The notes under the pieces: generated by a model
Database searches by the model: none
What the model was told of the DNA's origin: nothing
What the model saw: only the letters and a program-made list of their open reading frames with translations
Shown: positions 1-5,841 of the stretch, one piece after another
Layout of the letters: each line of letters opens with the position of its first letter
Position numbering within the stretch: the first letter of the stretch is position 1
DNA from: Microbacteriaceae bacterium
Lineage (GTDB): Bacteria > Actinomycetota > Actinomycetes > Actinomycetales > Microbacteriaceae
Assembly: GCA_022701925.1 (NCBI GenBank)
Contig: JAKONM010000152.1
Coordinates: forward strand, 1-7,613
Length of the DNA: 7,613 bases
Direction: 5' to 3'
Translations under genes and position numbers: made by a program

Positions 1-48
1 CGCCACGAGCGCCCTGCGGCGGGCGTAGTTCGGCGTCTCCCGCGGCAC
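1..48 (-). CDS. 5' end of an unidentified gene (partial, runs off the left edge)
   Basis: Only the first 16 codons are visible, reading MPRETPNYARRRALVA from a GTG at 48-46. The case for a real gene is the promoter geometry: TACACT (60-55) is followed by 6 nt and then GTG, the layout of a leaderless actinobacterial start, and the upstream methyltransferase gene is closed off by a hairpin just before it. The basic Arg cluster followed by the beginning of an aliphatic run would fit the N-terminus of a membrane or exported protein, but that is a guess from a few residues. There is no Shine-Dalgarno sequence. The product cannot be identified. Confidence 0.5.
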   Translation of the reverse strand, partial: MPRETPNYARRRALVA

Positions 49-54
49 CCGGGC

Positions 55-60
55 AGTGTA
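55..60 (-). promoter_or_regulatory. -10 element TACACT of the left-edge gene (leaderless)
   Basis: TACACT on the minus strand matches TAnnnT. Six nucleotides separate it from the GTG start at 48, so transcription would begin at or within a base of the start codon. No convincing -35 is visible at 16-19 bp spacing. Confidence 0.5.
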
Positions 61-75
61 GGCGGGGCGTCGAAG

Positions 76-95
76 CCGCCCCCGTCCGGGGGCGG
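76..95 (-). terminator. GC-rich hairpin after the SpoU-family gene
   Basis: CCGCCCCCG (76-84) and CGGGGGCGG (87-95) are exact reverse complements, giving an 8-bp stem with a GTCC loop once the innermost pair is opened. It lies 7 nt past the methyltransferase stop codon and 15 bp before the next promoter in the same direction. There is no U-tract, which is common for hairpins in high-GC actinobacteria, so its efficiency as a terminator is uncertain. Confidence 0.6.
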
Positions 96-102
96 GGTGT
101 CG

Positions 103-915
103 TCAGCGCGGCCGGACCGCCCAGATCGCGACGGCCGCGGCGGCCGCCACGTTCAGGGAGTCGACGCCGTGCGCCATGGGGATGGTGACCGCCACGTCGG
201 CGGCGTGCAGCGCCCCGCGGCTCAGCCCGTCGCCCTCGGTGCCCAGCACCAGCGCGAGCCGCTCGGGCGGGTCCGCCACGAGCGCGTCGAGGGTGAGCGC
301 GTCGTCCCGCAGCGCCAGCGCGGCGGTGGTGAACCCGGCGTCCCGGAGCAGCGGGCCGGCCTGCCGCCACTCCGGCAGCCGTGTCCAGGGCACCTGCAGC
401 ACCGTGCCCATGCTCACCCGCACGCTGCGCCGGTACAGCGGGTCGGCGCACCGCGGGGTGACGAGCACGGCGTCCACGCCGAGCGCGGCGGCGCTGCGGA
501 ACACCGCTCCGACGTTCGTGTGGTCCACCACGTCCTCCAGCACCACGACCCGGCGGGCGTCGCGCAGCAGGTCGGCGGGGTCGGGCAGCGCGGGCCGGTG
601 CATGCTGGCCAGCGCGCCGCGATGCAGGTGGAACCCGGTCAGCCCCTCCAGCTCCGCCGCGTCGCCCACGTGCACCGGCACGTCGGGGAAGCCCGCCAGC
701 AGCGGCTCCAGCACGGGCAGCCACTCGGGCCGCGTCAGCACGGCGCGCGGGCGGTGGCCCGCCGCGAGCGCCCGCTCGATCACCTTCGTCGACTCGGCCA
801 GGTACAGCCCGCCGGCGGGCTCCAGGCGGCGCCGCAGCGCCACGTCGGTCAGCCGCGTGAAGTCGTCCAGCGCGGAGTCCGCGAGGCCCGTCCCGTCCAG
901 GGGCACCACCCGCAT
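103..915 (-). CDS. SpoU/TrmH-family RNA 2'-O-methyltransferase
   Basis: A 270-residue SPOUT enzyme expected to transfer a methyl group from S-adenosylmethionine to a ribose 2'-OH in tRNA or rRNA. All three SpoU motifs are present. Motif 1 carries N134 and R140 in the stretch NVGAVFRSAAALG. Motif 2 is VLGTEGDGL (223-231). Motif 3 is IPMAHGVDSLNVAAA (245-259), which contributes to the knotted cofactor site. The N-terminal ~100 residues (for example LAESTKVIERAL, 39-50) look like the small substrate-recognition domain found in RlmB/TrmH-like members. The ATG is preceded by GGAGG at 927-923 with 7-nt spacing, which fixes the start. The gene diverges from the sirtuin across 33 bp. The target nucleotide cannot be read from sequence, so no specific symbol is given. 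Confidence 0.93.
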   Translation of the reverse strand: MRVVPLDGTGLADSALDDFTRLTDVALRRRLEPAGGLYLAESTKVIERALAAGHRPRAVLTRPEWLPVLEPLLAGFPDVPVHVGDAAELEGLTGFHLHRGALASMHRPALPDPADLLRDARRVVVLEDVVDHTNVGAVFRSAAALGVDAVLVTPRCADPLYRRSVRVSMGTVLQVPWTRLPEWRQAGPLLRDAGFTTAALALRDDALTLDALVADPPERLALVLGTEGDGLSRGALHAADVAVTIPMAHGVDSLNVAAAAAVAIWAVRPR

Positions 916-922
916 CGCACGC

Positions 923-927
923 CCTCC
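923..927 (-). promoter_or_regulatory. Shine-Dalgarno site GGAGG of the SpoU-family gene
   Basis: GGAGG lies 7 nt before the ATG at 915. It is one of the few clear ribosome-binding sites in the window, and it contrasts with the neighbouring starts that sit directly behind -10 elements. Confidence 0.75.
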
Positions 928-934
928 GCCCGGT

Positions 935-940
935 TACGCT
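935..940 (+). promoter_or_regulatory. -10 element TACGCT of the sirtuin gene (leaderless)
   Basis: TACGCT matches TAnnnT and ends 8 nt before the sirtuin ATG at 949, so the transcript would start at or just before the start codon. No purine-rich ribosome-binding site precedes that ATG. A -35 at the usual spacing (near 912-917) is not convincing. Confidence 0.5.
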
Positions 941-943
941 TCC

Positions 944-949
944 AGGCTA
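944..949 (-). promoter_or_regulatory. -10 element TAGCCT of the SpoU-family gene
   Basis: TAGCCT on the minus strand lies 28 nt before the methyltransferase ATG. It would give a leader of roughly 20 nt that includes the GGAGG site. It faces the sirtuin -10 (935-940) with only 3 bp between them, so each predicted transcription start falls inside the other promoter's -10. The -35 region would lie inside the sirtuin coding sequence and is weak. Confidence 0.45.
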
Positions 950-1794
950 TGGGCGGGGACGCGGTCGCGGTCGCGGCGGAGCGGTCGTCGCCCCTCGACG
1001 AGGCCGTCGCGCAGCTGGCGGGCCGCTTCGCGGTGCTGACCGGTGCGGGCGTCAGCACCGACTCCGGCATCCCCGACTACCGGGGCCGGGGCGCGCCGAA
1101 GCGCACGCCGATGACCATCCAGCAGTTCCTCTCCGGCGAGTCGTTCCAGCAGCGCTACTGGGCCGGCAGCTACCTGGGCTGGCCGCGCTTCACCGGCGCC
1201 AGGCCGAACGCCGGGCACGTGGCGCTCGCCGACCTGGAGCGCGCGGGCCGGCTGCTCGGCGTCGTCACGCAGAACGTCGACGGCCTGCACGGCCGGGCCG
1301 GCAGCCGCCACGTGGTGGAGGTGCACGGCTCGGTCGACCGCGTGGTCTGCCTGACCTGCGGGCAGCTGTTCGCCCGCGCGTCCGTGGCCGAGCGCATCGA
1401 GGCGGCGAACCCGTGGTTCACCGGCGCGGGCTCCTCCGCCCTCAACCCGGACGGCGACGCCGACGTCGGGGACGTGTCGGGCTTCGTCGTGCCGGACTGC
1501 ACCGTCTGCGGCGGCGTGCTGAAGCCGGAGGTGGTGTTCTTCGGGGAGTTCGTGCCCCGCGAGCGCTTCACGGAGGCGGCCGCGATCGTGAAGCGGGCCG
1601 ACGCCCTGCTGGTCGTCGGCTCGTCGCTCGCCGTGAACAGCGGCATCCGCCTGATCGAGCAGGCCAGGCGCCGCAAGGTGCCGATCGTCGTCGTGAACCG
1701 CGGCGAGACGAAGGCCGACCGCGTCGCCACGCTGAAGATCGACGGGGGCACGACGGAGTTCCTGACGGCCCTCCGCGACCGCCTCGCCCCCTGA
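949..1794 (+). CDS. NAD-dependent protein deacylase, Sir2 family (class II-like sirtuin)
   Basis: A 281-residue cytoplasmic sirtuin expected to remove acyl groups from protein lysines using NAD+, giving nicotinamide and O-acyl-ADP-ribose. In order it shows GAGVSTDSGIPDYR (32-45, NAD pocket), TQNVDGLH (107-114), catalytic His126 in EVHGS, a Zn ribbon from C134/C137 and C184/C187, VFFGE (196-200), GSSL (224-227) and Asn250 near the adenosine site. The STDSGIPDYR spelling and the CxxCGGxLKPxVVFFGE block resemble class II (SIRT4-like) bacterial sirtuins more than the class III CobB type. The Zn cysteine pairs are 46 residues apart, with a Gly/Asp-rich segment between them. The open frame continues upstream to about position 97, but that part is antisense to the methyltransferase gene. 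ATG 949 is chosen because domain homology begins soon after it and a -10 lies 8 nt upstream. Substrates are unknown. Confidence 0.95.
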   Translation: MGGDAVAVAAERSSPLDEAVAQLAGRFAVLTGAGVSTDSGIPDYRGRGAPKRTPMTIQQFLSGESFQQRYWAGSYLGWPRFTGARPNAGHVALADLERAGRLLGVVTQNVDGLHGRAGSRHVVEVHGSVDRVVCLTCGQLFARASVAERIEAANPWFTGAGSSALNPDGDADVGDVSGFVVPDCTVCGGVLKPEVVFFGEFVPRERFTEAAAIVKRADALLVVGSSLAVNSGIRLIEQARRRKVPIVVVNRGETKADRVATLKIDGGTTEFLTALRDRLAP

Positions 1795-1809
1795 CCCGAC
1801 GCCGTCCGC

Positions 1810-1830
1810 CGATCCGCCGCGGCAGGATCG
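1810..1830 (+). promoter_or_regulatory. Imperfect palindrome at the GntR gene start: candidate autoregulatory operator
   Basis: CGATCC (1810-1815) and GGATCG (1825-1830) are exact reverse complements flanking a palindromic GCCGCGGC core (1816-1823), with one extra A (1824) breaking perfect symmetry. The site ends 4 nt before the regulator's GTG. It includes CAGGAT (1823-1828), which could be a weak -10 placed 6 nt before that GTG. GntR-family repressors commonly bind symmetrical sites over their own promoters, so the position is suggestive. The core differs from the usual GntR GT..AC pattern. Confidence 0.35.
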
Positions 1831-1834
1831 ACCG

Positions 1835-2191
1835 GTGATCGAGATCGACCCCGCCTCCTCCGTGCCGCCGTTCGAGCAGGCCCGCGCGCAGCTGGCCGAC
1901 CACATCCTGAGCGGCGGGCTCGTCGCCGGCACCCGCCTGCCGACCGTGCGCGCCCTCGCCGAGCAGTCCGGGCTCGCGCCGAACACGGTCGCCCGCGCGA
2001 TCAAGCGGCTGGAGGCGGAGGGGCTGGTCGAGACCCGCGGCCGCAACGGCACCGTGGTCGCGTGGTCGCCGGACGAGGCGCTGCGGGGCCTGGAGGAGGC
2101 GGCCGCCGCCTACGCGGAGCGGGCCCGCGCGCTGGGCGTGCCGGCGGAGCAGGCGGGGCGCGTCGTCGACCGCGCGCTCGGCCGCGCCTGA
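1835..2191 (+). CDS. GntR-family transcriptional regulator, YtrA-like
   Basis: A 118-residue DNA-binding regulator. Residues ~10-78 form the GntR winged helix: PPFEQARAQLADHILSG, then GTRLPTVRALAEQSGLAPNTV, then AIKRLEAEGLVETRG followed by a short wing. Only about 40 residues follow (Ala/Glu-rich and helical), too short for a FadR, HutC or MocR effector domain. This matches the YtrA subfamily, whose members dimerise through a short helical tail and usually repress ABC-transporter operons. No transporter adjoins it here: the sirtuin ends 40 nt upstream and a phosphatase starts 78 nt downstream with its own -10. GTG 1835 is chosen because the domain begins at once (MIEIDPASSVPPFEQ). There is no clear ribosome-binding site beyond AGGA at 1824-1827. 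Target genes are unknown. Confidence 0.9.
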   Translation: MIEIDPASSVPPFEQARAQLADHILSGGLVAGTRLPTVRALAEQSGLAPNTVARAIKRLEAEGLVETRGRNGTVVAWSPDEALRGLEEAAAAYAERARALGVPAEQAGRVVDRALGRA

Positions 2192-2226
2192 CGGGCCGCC
2201 CCGGCGTTCGTCCGCGAGGGCGCCAG

Positions 2227-2232
2227 TACACT
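2227..2232 (+). promoter_or_regulatory. -10 element TACACT of the histidine phosphatase gene
   Basis: TACACT lies 36 nt before the preferred ATG at 2269, giving a leader of roughly 30 nt. It is flanked by two direct copies of GGGCGCC (2218-2224 and 2238-2244) whose starts are exactly 20 bp apart. No good -35 is visible. The identical hexamer serves the gene at the left edge of the window. Confidence 0.5.
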
Positions 2233-2268
2233 CCCCCGGGCGCCGCCCGCCGACTACGGATGGAGACC

Positions 2269-2877
2269 ATGACCGACCTCGTGCTGGTGCGCCACGGCGA
2301 GACCGAGTGGAACCGCATCGGCCGCGTGCAGGGCCGCTCGGACATCCCGCTGAACGACACGGGCCGCGAGCAGGCCCGTGCCACGGGCCGCCGGCTGTCC
2401 GACGGCGCGTTCGACGCCGTCGTCGCCAGCCCGCTGTCCCGCGCCGCGGAGACCGCGCGCATCATCGCCGACGAGCTGGACGGCGCCGACGTCGAGCTGA
2501 TCGACGACCTGGTCGAGCGCGACTACGGCGGGGCCGAGGGCATGACCGGCGAGCAGATCGACGCCGCCTTCGCGGGCAGGCTGGTCGCGCGGGAGAGCCG
2601 TCGGGCCACCGTCGAGCGCGTCGAGCCGGCGCTGCTGCGGCTCGCCGACCGCTACCCCGGGCAGCGGGTGCTCGTCGTCTCCCACGGCGGCGTCATCGGG
2701 TCGCTCGTGCGGCACCTCACCCGGCGGGCCTGGCCGGAGCACGGAGGGCGCATCGACAACGGCTCGGACCACGTGTTCCGGGTCGAGGACGGCCGCCTGC
2801 GCCTCGTCAGCTCGGCGGGCCGGGCCTGGAGCGACGCGCTGCTGCCCGCCGAGGAGCCGGTCGACACCGACGACTGA
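2269..2877 (+). CDS. Histidine phosphatase (phosphoglycerate mutase-like superfamily)
   Basis: A 202-residue soluble enzyme of histidine phosphatase branch 1. LVRHGETEWN (6-15) carries the nucleophile His9 within RHG, PLSRAAETA (55-63) supplies Arg58, ERDYGGAEG (83-91) supplies the probable acid Glu83, and VVSHGGVIGSLV (136-147) supplies the second catalytic histidine, His139. At ~200 residues it is closer in size to PhoE/CobC-like phosphatases than to the ~250-residue glycolytic cofactor-dependent mutase, so phosphatase activity is more likely than mutase activity. The substrate is unknown. Two in-frame ATGs exist, at 2260 and 2269. The second is preferred because the family normally begins M-x-x-LVLVRHG and GGAG (2262-2265) lies just upstream, though at a tight 3-nt spacing. 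It converges on the glycosyltransferase gene with an 18-bp gap. Confidence 0.93.
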   Translation: MTDLVLVRHGETEWNRIGRVQGRSDIPLNDTGREQARATGRRLSDGAFDAVVASPLSRAAETARIIADELDGADVELIDDLVERDYGGAEGMTGEQIDAAFAGRLVARESRRATVERVEPALLRLADRYPGQRVLVVSHGGVIGSLVRHLTRRAWPEHGGRIDNGSDHVFRVEDGRLRLVSSAGRAWSDALLPAEEPVDTDD

Positions 2878-2895
2878 CGCCCCGGTGCGCGGCCC

Positions 2896-3993
2896 TCAGG
2901 CGCTGCGCCGCCGGGCGGCCGCCACGCGCTCGAGCACGGGCAGCAGCCGCCGCGCGGACTCGTCCCAGCTGAAGCGCCGCACCTGCTGCAGCGCCGCGGC
3001 GGACCGCCGCCGCCACTCCCCCGGCGCCTCGAGCGACCGCACGGCCGCGGCGAACGCGCCGGCGTCGCCCGCGGGCGCATAGAGCGCCGCGTCGCCGCCG
3101 ACCTCGCGGAAGATCGGGATGTCGGTCAGCACGACGGGCACGCCGCGGCTGAACGCCTCCACGACGGGGATGCCGAAGCCCTCGTCGCGGGAGGCGGACA
3201 CCAGGGCGGTCGCGCGGTCGAGCAGTGCGGCGTACTCGGCGTCGTCGACGCCGTCGTGGAAGACCAGCGCCGCCCCTCCGGCGTCGCGGGCGACCTGCTC
3301 GAGCCGCGCGCGGTCGCCCGCCGGCACCCGGCTGGCCAGGTGCAGCGTCCAGCCCGGCAGCAGCGCGGCCGCGCGCACCAGGGTGGCGACGTCCTTGTAC
3401 GCGATGAACGCCCCCATGTAGACCAGCGAGCGCTCGCGCGGCCCGGGCGCCGCGGCCTCCAGCGGCTCCGCGTCCGCCGCGTTCGGCACCACCGTGGCGG
3501 GCCCGCGCGCCAGCCGGTGCCGGCGGATCTCCTCGGCGACGGTCGCGGAGACGGTGACGACCTCGTCCGCGCGCCGCAGCAGCAGCCGCTGCGGCACGTA
3601 GGACAGGTAGAGCAGCCGCCAGGCCAGGCGCACCCAGGGCGCGAACTCGGCGGGCGGGGTGCGGTGGCGGTAGTAGATGAGGTCGTGCAGCGTGAGCACC
3701 AGCCCGTAGCGTCGGCCGGACGAGCCGCTCGTCTGCAGCGGGCAGAACACGACGTCGGGCCGCAGCCGGTTCACCGTCCGCGCGATGAAGGGCTCCAGCG
3801 GGTGGGCGGGCGGTCGCGTGCGCACCCACGGCAGGTCCGGCAGCAGCGCCAGCTGCCGCTCGTCGTCGATCAGCATCGTCAGCGGCACGATGCGCCCGAG
3901 CGCGGCGGTGATGCCGGCGCTGTACCGGCTGATGCCGTCGTGGCGGCCGTCGCGCCGCACGTACCGGCAGTCGACGACCAGCCGCAGGGTCAT
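2896..3993 (-). CDS. GT4-family glycosyltransferase
   Basis: A 365-residue GT-B-fold retaining glycosyltransferase. The N-terminal Rossmann-like half begins LRLVVDCRYVRRDGRHDGIS (3-22), a Gly/Ser-rich acceptor-side loop of the kind seen in mannosyltransferase-like GT4 enzymes, and includes TLHDLIYYRHRTPP (101-114). The donor-binding half starts near SLVYMGAFIAYKD (189-201) and carries the E-x7-E signature EGFGIPVVE (271-279), whose glutamates contact the nucleotide-sugar, followed by the GVPVVLTDIP loop. No signal peptide or transmembrane segment is seen, so it is probably cytosolic or membrane-associated. Its ATG overlaps the stop codon of the upstream hydrolase gene (ATGA, 3993-3990) and has no ribosome-binding site, pointing to translational coupling. 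Donor and acceptor sugars cannot be deduced. Confidence 0.93.
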   Translation of the reverse strand: MTLRLVVDCRYVRRDGRHDGISRYSAGITAALGRIVPLTMLIDDERQLALLPDLPWVRTRPPAHPLEPFIARTVNRLRPDVVFCPLQTSGSSGRRYGLVLTLHDLIYYRHRTPPAEFAPWVRLAWRLLYLSYVPQRLLLRRADEVVTVSATVAEEIRRHRLARGPATVVPNAADAEPLEAAAPGPRERSLVYMGAFIAYKDVATLVRAAALLPGWTLHLASRVPAGDRARLEQVARDAGGAALVFHDGVDDAEYAALLDRATALVSASRDEGFGIPVVEAFSRGVPVVLTDIPIFREVGGDAALYAPAGDAGAFAAAVRSLEAPGEWRRRSAAALQQVRRFSWDESARRLLPVLERVAAARRRSA

Positions 3994-4886
3994 GCGGAGC
4001 GCACCCCGGCCGCGGCCGCGACCTCCGAGGCGGCGCGCTGCGGGGTCTCGTAGTGGATCAGGTGCCCGACGTCGGGGATCACCGCCAGGGTCGCGTCGGG
4101 CAGGGCGGCGGCCAGCGCCCGCACGTCGGCCAGCGGTGTGATGTCGTCGTGCTCGCCGGCGATCAGGTGCACCGGCAGGCGCAGGGCGTCCGTCCACTCC
4201 GAGACGTCGTGGGTCACGCTGGCCGTGAACGCCTCCAGCACCACGCGGCGCCCCTGGTACGCGGAGAAGTACCGGTCGTGCTGCGAGTGGATCCAGCGCC
4301 GCAGCCCGCGGTCCTTCGTCTTGGCCAGGAACGCGCCCGCGCCGCGCACGATCAGGGGGTGGTTCAGCAGCGCGGTGCCGGCCCGCTCCGGCAGCCGGGC
4401 GCCGAGCCGGTAGTAGAACGCGGCCAGCCGGGTGCCCAGGGCGTTGGGTCCGGCCAGGGCCGGGGAGGCGATCGGGTTGATCAGGATCGCCCGGGCGGCC
4501 GGCAGCCCCTCCGCCAGGGCCTTCGCCGCGATGATCGTGCCGAAGGAGTGGCCCACCACGACCGCCCCCTCCCCCAGCCCGGTGGCCGTCGCGAAGGCCG
4601 CGACCCAGCGGGCGTAGCCGTCGACCGAGTGCTCGCCGGGCAGCGGCGACGACAGCCCGAAGCCGGGCAGGTCGGGCGCGACGACGTGCACGCCGGGCAG
4701 GAAGGCGATCACCGGCTCCAGGCCGTGGTGGTCGCCGCGGAACCCGTGGACGAGCAGCAGCGTCGGGCCGTCCCCCGGCGCGCCGTACTCCCACCAGCTG
4801 GCGGGGACGCCGTCGACGACGGTCTCGTGCTGGACGACGGGGGTGCGCGCCAGAGCCGTGGCGTACGGGGAGGGCACGATCTTCAT
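3990..4886 (-). CDS. Alpha/beta-fold hydrolase
   Basis: A 298-residue member of the alpha/beta hydrolase superfamily. LLLVHGFRGDHHG (43-55) forms the oxyanion-hole region, VVAPDLPGFGLSS (68-80) is the usual second strand and turn, GHSFG (112-116) is the nucleophile elbow with Ser114, AGEHDDITP (243-251) supplies the probable acid Asp247, and DVGHLIHYE (272-280) supplies catalytic His275. Residues ~150-225, with Arg and Tyr-rich helices, form a cap over the active site. The triad is intact, so an active esterase, lipase or related hydrolase is expected, but the substrate is not predictable. ATG 4886 lies 8 nt after a -10 (TAGACT) with a plausible -35, making this a probable leaderless gene and the first of a two-gene operon with the glycosyltransferase. 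It may act on a lipid or glycan intermediate of that pathway (inference from coupling only). Confidence 0.92.
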   Translation of the reverse strand: MKIVPSPYATALARTPVVQHETVVDGVPASWWEYGAPGDGPTLLLVHGFRGDHHGLEPVIAFLPGVHVVAPDLPGFGLSSPLPGEHSVDGYARWVAAFATATGLGEGAVVVGHSFGTIIAAKALAEGLPAARAILINPIASPALAGPNALGTRLAAFYYRLGARLPERAGTALLNHPLIVRGAGAFLAKTKDRGLRRWIHSQHDRYFSAYQGRRVVLEAFTASVTHDVSEWTDALRLPVHLIAGEHDDITPLADVRALAAALPDATLAVIPDVGHLIHYETPQRAASEVAAAAGVRSA

Positions 4887-4894
4887 CGGCCCCG

Positions 4895-4923
4895 AGTCTA
4901 GGAAGGCCGCGTCCGCCTGTCGG
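4895..4923 (-). promoter_or_regulatory. Promoter of the hydrolase-glycosyltransferase operon
   Basis: On the minus strand, CCGACA (4923-4918; 4 of 6 matches to TTGACA, including the GACA end) is followed by a 17-bp spacer and TAGACT (4900-4895). The ATG at 4886 begins 8 nt after the -10, so the mRNA would be leaderless or nearly so. This is the only promoter in the window where both hexamers and the spacing look reasonable. Confidence 0.6.
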
Positions 4924-5047
4924 TGAGGCCGGGCAGGCTGGCCCGCATGCCCCGGACCCCGCTGCGCGACGCGCTCGTGCCGCTGCTGCTCGGCGCGGCC
5001 GCGGCCGTCGTCCTGCGCACGGGGCGACGGGTGTCCGAGGGGCGCCC

Positions 5048-5053
5048 TAGCGT
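5048..5053 (+). promoter_or_regulatory. -10 element TAGCGT of the exonuclease gene (leaderless)
   Basis: TAGCGT matches TAnnnT and is followed by 7 nt and then GTG 5061, which is in frame with the exonuclease. This is the main reason for choosing that start. A weak GCGACG (5024-5029) could act as a -35 at 18-bp spacing. Confidence 0.5.
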
Positions 5054-5060
5054 GCGGCCC

Positions 5061-5828
5061 GTGACGGACGTGATGGGGGCGGACGCCGCGCTGTTCGAGC
5101 TGGAGGAGCTGGTGACGGCCGAGCAGGCCGAGCCCGCTCCTGCACCGGGCTGGGCCGCGGCGCTGGGCGTGTTCGACCTGGAGACGACGGGGATCGACAC
5201 CGAGACGGCGCGGATCGTCACCGCGCACGTCGGCGTGCTCGACGAGTTCGGGCAGGTCGTCGAGCGGCACGAGTGGATCGTCGACCCCGGGGTGCCGATC
5301 CCCGACGCGGCCACGGCGGTGCACGGCGTCTCGACGCAGCGGGCGCAGCGGTTCGGGCGCCCGCCCGCCCAGGTGGTGCCGGAGATCCTGGCGGTGATCC
5401 GCAGCGTGTTCGACCGCGGCTTCCCGCTCGTGGTCTACAACGCGCCCTACGACCTCACCCTGCTCACGGCCGAGGCGCAGCGGGCGGGCGTGCCGCCGCT
5501 GTCGGCCGCGGCGCCGATCGTCGACCCCTTCGTGATCGACAAGGCGCTCGACCGCTACCGCAAGGGCAAGCGCACCCTCGCCGCCGCCGCAGCCGCCTAC
5601 GGCGTCGAGCTGCTCGACGCCCACGACGCGGGCGCCGACGCGGTCGCGGCGGGCCGCGTCGCGCAGGCGATGGCCCGCCGGTTCGGCCCCGAGCTGTCGA
5701 TCACCGCGGCCGAGCTGCACGCCGCGCAGGTGGACTGGTGCGCCGACCAGGCCGAGCGCTTCCAGGCCTACATGCGCGAGAAGCGCGACCCGGGGTTCAC
5801 CGCGTCCGGCGCCTGGCCGCACCGCTGA
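5061..5828 (+). CDS. DEDDh-family 3'-5' exonuclease (DnaQ/epsilon-like)
   Basis: A 255-residue exonuclease of the DnaQ-like DEDDh type, which uses two metal ions to remove nucleotides from 3' ends. FDLETTG (38-44) supplies Asp39 and Glu41, VYNAPYDLTLL (125-135) supplies Asp131, and HDAGAD (188-193) supplies His188 and Asp193, so every catalytic residue is present. AVHGVSTQRA (86-95) is the conserved segment after Exo I. The ~60 residues after the domain show no recognised motif. No polymerase or helicase domain is attached, so this is a stand-alone nuclease, perhaps in repair or RNA turnover, not a proven polymerase proofreading subunit. The start is uncertain: GTG 5061 fits a leaderless promoter, ATG 5073 is possible, and ATG 4947 or 4923 would add a hydrophobic N-terminus. 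The NUDIX gene follows after 13 nt. Confidence 0.9.
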   Translation: MTDVMGADAALFELEELVTAEQAEPAPAPGWAAALGVFDLETTGIDTETARIVTAHVGVLDEFGQVVERHEWIVDPGVPIPDAATAVHGVSTQRAQRFGRPPAQVVPEILAVIRSVFDRGFPLVVYNAPYDLTLLTAEAQRAGVPPLSAAAPIVDPFVIDKALDRYRKGKRTLAAAAAAYGVELLDAHDAGADAVAAGRVAQAMARRFGPELSITAAELHAAQVDWCADQAERFQAYMREKRDPGFTASGAWPHR

Positions 5829-5841
5829 GCGACCGGCGCTG

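Noticed and set aside
97..948. Open frame extending the sirtuin upstream by 284 codons
   Set aside because: It is antisense to the SpoU-family gene, whose three motifs are unmistakable. The translation is a low-complexity Arg/Gly/His-rich shadow, and a proper sirtuin start with a -10 exists at 949.
949..2877. Sirtuin, GntR regulator and phosphatase as one functional operon
   Set aside because: The three genes share a strand, but the 40- and 78-nt gaps, a separate -10 before the phosphatase and a palindrome before the regulator argue for individual control. No biochemical link is apparent.
2878..2895. Terminator between the convergent phosphatase and glycosyltransferase genes
   Set aside because: The 18-bp gap holds no convincing inverted repeat. 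The nearest pairing (GCCGC/GCGGC) is only 5 bp and lies inside the glycosyltransferase coding end.
3994..4794. Open frame extending the glycosyltransferase upstream to 4794 on the minus strand
   Set aside because: This part is an out-of-frame shadow of the alpha/beta hydrolase gene. The glycosyltransferase fold begins at ATG 3993.
4887..5822. Open frame extending the hydrolase upstream to 5822 on the minus strand
   Set aside because: It lies antisense to the exonuclease, and its translation is Arg/His-rich without motifs. A clear promoter and start exist at 4886-4923.
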